Source of the DNA: Variovorax sp. 679
GTDB lineage: Bacteria > Pseudomonadota > Gammaproteobacteria > Burkholderiales > Burkholderiaceae_C
NCBI RefSeq assembly: GCF_003952185.1
Contig: NZ_RXFS01000014.1
Span: 110,752 to 174,751 of the forward strand
DNA: 64,000 bases
Reading direction: 5' to 3'
In this document: positions 34,280 to 41,700 of the stretch, one piece after another
Layout of the letters: every line of letters begins with the position of its first letter
How positions within the stretch are numbered: the stretch's first letter is position 1
The notes under the pieces: model-generated
What the model saw: the letters and a program-made list of their open reading frames with translations, nothing else
Database searches by the model: none
What the model was told of the DNA's origin: nothing
Made by a program: the position numbers and the translations under genes

Positions 34280-35614
34280 ATGGCCTACCAGGACTTCAAC
34301 ATGGACAACCAGTGGTTGCCCTTCACCCCCAACCGTCATTTCCGCAAGGATCCGCGCGTGTTCGTCGCGGCCGACGGCATGGAGTTCACCACCCACGACG
34401 GCCGCAAGGTGATCGACGGCATCTCCTCGCTGTGGTGCGTGGGCGCGGGCCACAACCGCAAGCCGATCAACGAAGCGATCAAGACGCAGCTCGACACGCT
34501 CGACTATGCCACCGCCTTCCAGGTCAGCAACGACAAGGCCTTCAAGGCGGCGGAGATGATCGCCTCGCTCGCTCCCGGCGACCTCAACAAGGTGCTCTTC
34601 TGCAACTCGGGCTCGGAAGCCGCCGACACCTCCATGAAGGTGGCGCTGGCCTATCACCGTGCGCGCGGCGAGGGCCACCGCAACGTGTTCATCGGCCGCG
34701 AGAAGGGCTACCACGGCGTGGGCTTCGGCGGCATGTCGGTGGGCGGCATTCCGGGCAACCGCAAGGTGTTCGGCTCGGCCTTCCTGCCGCGCGTGGACCA
34801 CATGCGCTTCATCCACGACCCGGTGAACCACGCCTACATCCACAACGAGGAGCCGGTGTGGGCCGAAGACCCGCTGGTCGAGCTCGAGACGCGCATCCTG
34901 CCGCTGCACGACCCGAGCAACGTGGCAGCGATCATCGTCGAGCCGGTGGCCGGTTCGGCCGGCTGGTACCTGCCGCCCAAGGGCTACCTGAAGCGCCTGC
35001 GCGAGATCTGCGACAAGCACGGCATCCTGCTGATCTTCGACGAGGTCATCACCGGCTTCGGCCGCATGGGCACCAACTTCGCGTCCGACTACTTCGGCGT
35101 GGTGCCCGACATGCTGAACTTCGCCAAGTGCGTGACCAACGGCGTCATTCCGCTGGGCGGCGTGATCTGCCGCGACAAGCTCTACGACGCGATGATGAAG
35201 ACCGACGCGCCCGAGCACGTGGTCGAGTTCTTCCACGGCTACACCTACTCGGGCCACCCGGTGGCCTGCGCCGCGGCCATCGCCACGCTCGACCTGTTCA
35301 AGCAGGAGAACCTGTTCGCGCGCGCAGGCGAAATGGGCAAGGTGCTGGGCGATGCATTCCACAGCACGCTCAAGGGCCTGCCCAACGTCATCAGCATCCG
35401 CAGCCTCGGCCTCGCCGCGGCGGTGGAGCTCGCGCCCATCGCGGGCACGCCGGGCAAGCGCGCCTACGAGATCTTCCTCGACTGCTTCCACAAGGGCGCG
35501 CTGGTGCGGCCCGCTGGCGACGTGCTGGTGATCGCGCCACCGTACATCGTCGAGAAGTCGCACATCGACACGCTGGTGAACACGCTGGCGGATTCGATCA
35601 AGGCGCACGCCTGA
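34280..35614 (+). CDS. Omega-amino acid:pyruvate (beta-alanine) aminotransferase
   Basis: A 444-residue PLP-dependent class III aminotransferase, cytosolic. The N-terminus MDNQWLPFTPNRHFRKDPR is typical of omega-amino acid:pyruvate transaminases, which convert beta-alanine and other terminal amines using pyruvate. The PLP-binding Lys283 lies in FAKCVTNG, after LLIFDEVITGFGRMG, which holds the ring-stacking Asp. Length agrees with characterised homologues (about 449). ATG 34280 follows CAGGAGCG. A long hairpin ends the transcript downstream. Exact amine range is not predictable. Confidence 0.92.
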   Translation: MAYQDFNMDNQWLPFTPNRHFRKDPRVFVAADGMEFTTHDGRKVIDGISSLWCVGAGHNRKPINEAIKTQLDTLDYATAFQVSNDKAFKAAEMIASLAPGDLNKVLFCNSGSEAADTSMKVALAYHRARGEGHRNVFIGREKGYHGVGFGGMSVGGIPGNRKVFGSAFLPRVDHMRFIHDPVNHAYIHNEEPVWAEDPLVELETRILPLHDPSNVAAIIVEPVAGSAGWYLPPKGYLKRLREICDKHGILLIFDEVITGFGRMGTNFASDYFGVVPDMLNFAKCVTNGVIPLGGVICRDKLYDAMMKTDAPEHVVEFFHGYTYSGHPVACAAAIATLDLFKQENLFARAGEMGKVLGDAFHSTLKGLPNVISIRSLGLAAAVELAPIAGTPGKRAYEIFLDCFHKGALVRPAGDVLVIAPPYIVEKSHIDTLVNTLADSIKAHA

Positions 35615-35668
35615 GCGGGAGAACGGTGCCGGCGGTCGGCCGGAGATCGATGTCCGGATACGGCCAGT

Positions 35669-35723
35669 GAAGGCGGCGGGGAACGCGCAACATGCAGATG
35701 TTCGCGGCCCCGCCGCCTTCTTT
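35669..35723 (+). terminator. Long hairpin terminator
   Basis: A perfect 13-bp stem, GAAGGCGGCGGGG (35669-35681) and CCCCGCCGCCTTC (35708-35720), followed by TTT. The loop itself holds a second near-perfect stem (CGCG with AACAT against ATGTT with CGCG), so the whole structure is unusually long. Confidence 0.8.
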
Positions 35724-35740
35724 CATTGGAGGACACGATC

Positions 35741-36313
35741 ATGAAGCTTCAACTGAGCCGTCTCGATTCGCCGCTGGGCGAACTGCTCCTTGTCACCGAC
35801 ACCGCCGGCGCGCTTCATGCGCTCGACTTCGCGGACCACCGCGCCCGCCTGCATCGCCTCCTGCGGCAACTGCACGACGACGAGGTGGAGCTCAGCGAAG
35901 GCGCAGCGCCGCAGGCGTTGGCCGATGCCATCGGCCGCTACTTCGATGGCGACCTCGCCGCCATCGAGGCACTGCCCGTCGCCACGCTGGGCGATGCGCT
36001 GCAGCAGAAGGTGTGGGCCGCGCTTCGCCGTATTCCGGCGGGCCGCACCACCAGCTACGGCGAGCTCGCAAAGCAACTGGGCCTCGACGATCCGCGCGCG
36101 GCCGTCGATGTGGGCGCAGCCAACGGATCGAACCCGATCAGCATCGTCGTGCCATGCCATCGCGTGATCGGCAAGAACGGCGACCTCAAGGGTTATGCCG
36201 GCGGCGTCTTTCGCAAGCAGCGACTGCTGCAGCACGAGGGCGCGCTGCCGGCAGTCGATGCGAAGCCCGCTGGCCGCGTCGAGAAGTCAGCAACGATGTT
36301 GCTTCCGTTCTGA
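35741..36313 (+). CDS. ogt: Methylated-DNA--protein-cysteine methyltransferase
   Basis: A 190-residue DNA repair protein that removes alkyl groups from O6-alkylguanine by suicidal transfer to its own cysteine. The active site is PCHR with Cys139, in the segment ISIVVPCHRVIGKNG, followed by GYAGGVFRKQRLL. The helix-turn-helix recognition part is RTTSYGELAKQLG. It lacks the N-terminal Ada regulatory domain, so it is of the Ogt type; the symbol is given on that basis. ATG 35741 was chosen because TTGGAGGA sits 7 bp upstream; the TTG at 35726 lies within that ribosome site. Confidence 0.92.
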   Translation: MKLQLSRLDSPLGELLLVTDTAGALHALDFADHRARLHRLLRQLHDDEVELSEGAAPQALADAIGRYFDGDLAAIEALPVATLGDALQQKVWAALRRIPAGRTTSYGELAKQLGLDDPRAAVDVGAANGSNPISIVVPCHRVIGKNGDLKGYAGGVFRKQRLLQHEGALPAVDAKPAGRVEKSATMLLPF

Positions 36314-36384
36314 ATGAAAAAGGCCGTCGAAAAAATCGACGAGGTATTTCTTCTGCTTTGACAGAAGGCGGCAAACGCTTCACG

Positions 36385-36418
36385 CTCCGTCTCCTCATTC
36401 CAGAACGAGGAGACGGAG
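36385..36418 (+). promoter_or_regulatory. Perfect 12-bp hairpin sequestering a ribosome binding site
   Basis: CTCCGTCTCCTC (36385-36396) pairs perfectly with GAGGAGACGGAG (36407-36418) across a 10-nt loop. The right arm contains the GAGGAG/GGAG ribosome site and abuts the ATG at 36419. In the mRNA this would fully occlude translation start unless melted or bound. It lacks a U-run, so it is not a normal terminator. Confidence 0.65.
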
Positions 36419-36538
36419 ATGGAAGAACACATCGAGCGTTGGATGAGCAAGCCGCTTCCCGCCGGCTTCCAGTTCGTTCTTGTGATGGTGACGCTAGGTT
36501 CGGTCAGCGCCTGGCTGTTGTTCTGGTTCGGCGACTAG
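36419..36538 (+). CDS. 39-residue single-helix membrane peptide
   Basis: A short open frame of 39 residues: a charged start (MEEHIERWMSKP), one hydrophobic helix of about 22 residues (roughly 15-37, FQFVLVMVTLGSVSAWLLFW) and a C-terminal Asp. It is too short for routine gene calling. It has an excellent ribosome site (GAGGAG and GGAG), but the site lies inside a perfect hairpin. The amphipathic start and the helix suggest a small inner-membrane protein. No family is recognised. Support comes from composition, ribosome site and the structured leader; expression would need to be shown. Confidence 0.6.
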   Translation: MEEHIERWMSKPLPAGFQFVLVMVTLGSVSAWLLFWFGD

Positions 36539-36624
36539 CCTGAACTGAACTTCCGAAGCGCGGCCGCAAGCGCCGCACCGCCCCTGCGGCCCTCGTGAGG
36601 CCGTGGGCAGGCCCCTTTCATTTC

Positions 36625-36665
36625 TACCGGTTCACGGGATACCTACTACCGGTTCCCGGGATACC
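36625..36665. promoter_or_regulatory. Two direct repeats, 22-bp period, upstream of the adhesin operon
   Basis: TACCGGTTCACGGGATACC (36625-36643) and TACCGGTTCCCGGGATACC (36647-36665) differ at one position. The 22-bp period places both on the same face of the helix. Each unit also contains a partial dyad around CCCGGGA. They lie 86 bp before the first gene of the adhesin operon, as expected for an activator or repressor binding in tandem. Confidence 0.55.
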
Positions 36666-36750
36666 GGCCACCCCATCCGGTCCCTAGCATCCCTTCGCGA
36701 AACGTAGCACTCGTGAATCCTTCGGGTGCGTCTTGCGAAGAGGGGCCGTC

Positions 36751-37263
36751 ATGCAACGCGTATTTCTCTTGGCCGTGGTGTGCGCGCCGCTGGTCGCGTT
36801 TGCCAACAACGTCGGCGAGAACGCCGCATGGCAGTTCCAGACCAGCACCGACAAGGTCAACCAGGCCGCGATCCAGGACATGATCCGCAAGCAGAAGAGC
36901 GGCTACTACGCGGCGCCTGTCTACAACACCACCATCGGCCGCCAATACAACTGCAACGTCTCCGCCACATCGACGGGCAACGACGGCAACAACAGCACGG
37001 TCGCGAATTCACCGAGCACGGCCGGTTCCACCTCGAACGCTTCGGGCAACGACAGCCGCACGGCAGTGGGCACGCTCGGTGGCGCGACGGTGGGCACCTC
37101 GCAGGCCAACTCGGGCGCGGTGGCATCGGGCATCGTCGGCGGCACCAGCTCGCAGGTGCAGGGCGCGGCCAACCAGGCGCTGAACTCGACGCAGGGCAAC
37201 GCCGGCGCGCAGACCGCGAGCGTGGGCGGCAGCTCGGCGTGCGCGTTCGGCGTACTCAACTGA
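36751..37263 (+). CDS. Small secreted Asn/Ser/Gly-rich protein, HfaA-like by position and form
   Basis: A 170-residue exported protein. The signal peptide is residues 1-19 (MQRVFLLAVVCAPLVAFA). The first 60 mature residues are ordinary (IQDMIRKQKSGYYAAPVYNT) and contain one Cys in QYNCNVSAT. The remainder is rich in Gly, Ser, Asn, Thr and Ala with short repeated GG/TVGT units, and the end is GGSSACAFGVLN with a second Cys. The form resembles secreted amyloid-like or holdfast-anchor subunits. It is the first of three co-directional genes with a CsgG-like secretion lipoprotein next, matching the hfaA-hfaB-hfaD order. ATG 36751 follows AAGAGGGG. Family membership is inferred. Confidence 0.65.
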   Translation: MQRVFLLAVVCAPLVAFANNVGENAAWQFQTSTDKVNQAAIQDMIRKQKSGYYAAPVYNTTIGRQYNCNVSATSTGNDGNNSTVANSPSTAGSTSNASGNDSRTAVGTLGGATVGTSQANSGAVASGIVGGTSSQVQGAANQALNSTQGNAGAQTASVGGSSACAFGVLN

Positions 37264-37276
37264 GCGGGAGCGAGAC

Positions 37277-38677
37277 ATGCAACGTCGCATCACCCGCGCA
37301 TCCGTTCTTGCAGCCGTCGCCACGCTGGCGCTTGCCGGTTGCGTCTCGGCGCCGCAGCAGCGCTTTGCGCCGAACGAGGCACCCGTGGTGCTCGGCCCCT
37401 CGGTGCGCGACAACGTCACGCCGATGGAGGCCGTGCTCGCCTGCTACGCCGACCACATCGCGGCCACGCGGCGCCCGCCCATCATCGTCGGCGTGGGCGA
37501 CGTGAAGGACTACACCGGCAAGTACAGCATCAACGAAGGCAATGCCATCACGCAGGGCGGCGCGCTGATGGTGTATTCGGCACTCGGCAAGCTCGGCGGC
37601 GCGGTGAGCATCGCCGAGCGCTTCGACCCGGTGATCGCCGAGCGCGAGCTCGGCTACGCGGACCGCCGCCAGCTCGGCGACGGTCGCACGCACCAGCTCG
37701 GCGGACCCAACGGCGGGCAGAACGTGCCGTGGCTGCCGTACTTCGGCGGCACCATCAACAAGTCCGACTACTTCATCGTCGGCGGCATCACCGAGCTCAA
37801 CTACAACATCAACTCGGGCGGCGCGGAGTTCGCGGTGAACCAGGTGGGCGTGAAGGCGCGAACCTTCAGCCAGTCGGTGAGCGTGGACCTGCGCATCGTC
37901 GACACCAAATCGCTGATGGTGGTGCGCACCGTGAGCCTCACCAAGCAGTTCAACGGCTACGAAGTGGGCCTGAACGTGTTCCGCTTCTTCGGCAGCAAGC
38001 TGTACGACGTGGACATCGGCGCCAAGGGCCAGGAGCCGGTGCAGATGGGCGTGCGCGCCGCGCTCGAGGAAGGCGTGGTGCGGCTCATGGCCGCCGTCAC
38101 GCAGGTCGACCACCGGCCCTGCATGACGATGCGCCCGGGTGGCGGCGAGGCCATTCCTCTCACGCCCGCGGCCGAGCTGCGCAAGGTCGACAACCCCGGT
38201 GCCGATGCGGCGGCGGGCGCGGCGGCCGTCACCTCGCCGGTGGCGCAGGGCGGCGTGGCCGTCAACGCGGGTGGCCCAGGCGGCGCGCGCCTCACGGGCA
38301 CCGCGACGCAGGTGGCCTTCGACTTCGGCGCGACCACGCTGGGCGGCAGCTCTCTCGCGCTGATCGACCAGATCGCGGGCGCGGCCAGGAAGGGCACGAC
38401 CGACATCGTGCTGGTGGCGCGCGACACCGAGAACTGGGACGCCCGCAAGCGCGACGAGCTCATCGAGCAGCGCATCGCCGCCGTCACCTCGGCGCTGGCC
38501 AATCGCGGCGTGGCGCCGGGCGCCATCAGCGTCACGTGGCGGCCCGACGCGGCCGACACGTCGATCCACCGCGACGGCCCGGGCCTGCAGGAGATCGCCA
38601 AGCTGCGCATCGGCAGCCCGGTGGTCGGCGGCGCGGCGCCTTCGTCTTCTGCCGACGGCGCCGTCAAGGGCGACTGA
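37277..38677 (+). CDS. CsgG/HfaB-like outer-membrane lipoprotein with OmpA-like C-terminus
   Basis: A 466-residue lipoprotein. The signal peptide ends in the lipobox LALAGC with lipidated Cys22. Residues 40-300 form a CsgG-type domain (IIVGVGDVKDYTGKYS, FIVGGITELNYNINSGGAE, VSVDLRIVDTKSLMVVRTV). CsgG-type proteins make an outer-membrane pore secreting adhesin subunits or help place them. After a Gly/Ala linker, residues 335-450 look like an OmpA-type domain (VAFDFGATTLGGSSLALIDQIA), which may bind peptidoglycan; this addition is absent from CsgG of curli. It lies 13 bp after the small secreted protein gene. Homology to HfaB is inferred from order and form. Confidence 0.8.
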   Translation: MQRRITRASVLAAVATLALAGCVSAPQQRFAPNEAPVVLGPSVRDNVTPMEAVLACYADHIAATRRPPIIVGVGDVKDYTGKYSINEGNAITQGGALMVYSALGKLGGAVSIAERFDPVIAERELGYADRRQLGDGRTHQLGGPNGGQNVPWLPYFGGTINKSDYFIVGGITELNYNINSGGAEFAVNQVGVKARTFSQSVSVDLRIVDTKSLMVVRTVSLTKQFNGYEVGLNVFRFFGSKLYDVDIGAKGQEPVQMGVRAALEEGVVRLMAAVTQVDHRPCMTMRPGGGEAIPLTPAAELRKVDNPGADAAAGAAAVTSPVAQGGVAVNAGGPGGARLTGTATQVAFDFGATTLGGSSLALIDQIAGAARKGTTDIVLVARDTENWDARKRDELIEQRIAAVTSALANRGVAPGAISVTWRPDAADTSIHRDGPGLQEIAKLRIGSPVVGGAAPSSSADGAVKGD

Positions 38678-38749
38678 CCGGCCTCGCGCGTTCCGCGCAT
38701 CCATCCGATTTCCGACCCAGACCGCTTCCAACATCCGAGGAGTCACGAC

Positions 38750-41700
38750 ATGAAAGCACGCAAGATCCAGAGCCGGGCCGCACGCGCGCCCATGTTCAGC
38801 CGCAGCAGCATCGGCACGGCAGTCGCGATGGCGCTGATCGCCGCTGCCTCCGGCGCGCAGGCGGCCGAGACTTCGGTCGACGCCGCCTACAACGGCACCG
38901 CCACCGGCACGCCCTCGGTGAACTCGGGCAGCAACAACACCGCCCCGGTCAATGCCACCATCACCGGCGCGACCGTGGGCACTACCTCCACCGGCACGCC
39001 GTCGAACCCCAACCCGGTGGCGATGAGCACCACCGGCAACCTGATCGGCGCGACCGCCACCGGCAACAGCTTCGCCAACGGCATCCAGCCTGCGCCCGGA
39101 TCGCCGGTGAACAACGCGGCGACGCTGGGCGTGGCGACCAACAGCGGCGTGATCAACAGCAGCGTGACCAGCAGCAAGCTGGCGCAGGAGTCGAGCACGC
39201 TGCAGACCGGCAGCGTGGTCAACGCCGACAACACCATCTCGGCCACCACCACGCTCAACAACGGCAGCTCGGTGGTGTCGGGAGCCGCGGCGGTGGGCGC
39301 GGCGCCGCAGGCCGGCACCTCGGTGCTGACCTATCCGGCGGGCGCGCCGTTGTTCGACGCCAAGGGCAACATCGTCGTGACCTCGCTGCAGTCGGCCACG
39401 GGCGCGAACTCCGGTGCGCTGGTGCAGAACAACATGGTCGACCTGATGCTGACGGCGAACGCGGGCAACACCATCACGACGGCTGCGGCGCTGGAACGCA
39501 ATTCGATCTCCGCGGTGCTCAAGGCCAACAGCGCGAACAGCACGGCCGAAATCCAGTCGGGCGGCGCGCCGGCCTTCGCTGGCTCGGCGGTGGTCGCGAA
39601 CCTGCAGGCGAACGGCAACGGCATCCTCGCGGCCGTCGTGCACAGCGCGACCAACTCGGGCTCGGTGATCACGGGCCTCATCAGCGGGGCACCCGCGGGC
39701 GGCACCAACGTGCTGCAGGGTTCGCTGTCGGTGCAGGGCAATGCCATCTCCAGCGCGGCCACTGGCAACGAGGCGCTGGGCGCCACGGCAGGCGTGGCGG
39801 GCAACCGCATCCTGATCGACGACGTGAGCGTCGCGGGCACAGGCACGGCCGCCACCGCGGCCAACAACAGCACGCACAACGGCGTGGGCGTGACCAGCAA
39901 CGTCAACAGCGACCTGGCCATCGTCAACAGCCAGGGCAACATCGGCGTGACCACCTTTGCCCAGACCTCGGGGGCGCAGGTCCTGGCCGGCGTGCAGTCG
40001 AGCAAGAACAGCCAGGTCACGCTGGCCGACAACAGCATCACCGCGGCCGCCACGGGCAACACGGCATCGAGCGCCATTGCCAGCGGCAAGAACGCGGCCT
40101 CTTTCACCGGCACCGCCGCGGTGTCGAACCAGCAGGCCAACACGACGGCGCCGGTCACGGCGTTCCTGTTCCCGTCGGTCATCTCGGCGCAGACGGGCGA
40201 GTCGCCCGGCACGGGCCAGACTACCGGCAGCACGGTCACCGTTTCGGACAACACCTCGGCCGCCACGGCACAGGGCAACCAGATCACGCAGAGCCTGGCG
40301 ATCCAGGCAAGCACCGTGGCGCTGGGCAACGGCAACGCCGTGCTCACAGGCGGCACGGCCTCCGACGGGCGCGTGTCCGCCGGCGGCGCGGCCACGCTCA
40401 CCAACCTGCAAGGCAACTACAACAACGGCGGCGTCGCGGCGCTGAACTTCGGCTCGCAGATCCTGTTGACCGCCAACGGCGGCGGCGCGGCGGTCGCGAA
40501 CAACACGCTGGCGCTGACCGACAACCGGCAGGAGGCCGTGGCGCTCGGCAGCGGGGCCACCAACACGCTCACGCTCACGGGCAACTCGGTGGGTACCGGC
40601 GCCGGCATCGCGAGCGTGCAGATGAACGACGCGACCTCCGCCGTCGGCGCGGGGCTGTCGACCCCCGAGGCACGCATGGTGGTGAACGGCAATCTCACGG
40701 GCGGCTCGGCCTCGCTCACCGGCAACCTGCAGCGTGCCATCGCCTACGGCAACTCGGCCACGAACACGCTGGGCGTGAGCGCGGGCAACCTGGCCGCGGC
40801 GGCGGGCCCGTTCCTGGGTGCGCCGGCCTCGAACGTCACGGTCGACGCGCTCGGCGGGCTGCCGTTCAGCAACGCCGCCGGAGCGCTGCCGACGGTGCGC
40901 GCGGCCTACGGCGTGCTGAATGACCAGTCGGTGCAGGCGAACGTCAACAGCTCGGCCACCGGGCCCAACACCTTCGCGGCAACCGTCAACGGCAATGTCT
41001 CGGCCGCCGGCGTCTCGAACGGCGGCAATGCCTTCGTCGCCGCCACCTACGGCAACGACGCGGCCAGCGGCGTGACGCTGGGCCTCAACAACGTGAGCGG
41101 CTCGAACGCCTCGATCGCCAACGTCACCAACACACAGGCGGTGGCGGGCGCGGGCACGGTCATCGACGCCACCGCCGCAGGCGGCATCGTGGCGCGAACC
41201 ACTGTCAACGGCACGCTGACCAACGGCTCGGTGTCCAGTTCGGGCAATACCGCCGAGGCGCTGGCCTACGGCAGCCGCGCCACCGGCAACACGGTGAAGG
41301 TGACGGGCAACAACATCGACACGGCAGGCTTCTCGCTGGGCGGTGCGACGCTGACGGGCAACGTGCTCGCCACCACCGCCGCCTTCAGCGTGCAGAACGC
41401 GCAGTCGGGCCAGGGTACGGTGTCGGCGCAGCGCAGCGGCGGACCCGAAGTGCAGGCCACCGTGACCGGTGCCATCAGCAACTCGAAAGTGGACGCCAGC
41501 GGCAACACCACGCTGGCCGGCGCGACCAGCAACAGCGCCGCCAACGGCGTGAGCGTGGATGCGGTCGGCGTCTCGACCACCACCGCGGTGCAGAACCTGC
41601 AGCTCACCAGCGCGGCCGTGAGCTCGCTGACCGGGCAGGAGGGCGCGCTGCTCACCAACAAGGACGGCGTGCAGGTGGTGCTGGGCGGCGCGAGCATCCA

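Noticed and set aside
36325..36341. CGTCGA-AAAAA-TCGACG hairpin after the alkyltransferase gene as a terminator
   Set aside because: The 6-bp stem is weak and no T-run follows directly; too slight to list as a feature.
37339..40923. A 1194-residue plus-strand frame overlapping the CsgG-like and adhesin genes
   Set aside because: Composition is Arg/Gly/Ala/Gln shadow of the true frame, it crosses a gene boundary, and has no start context.
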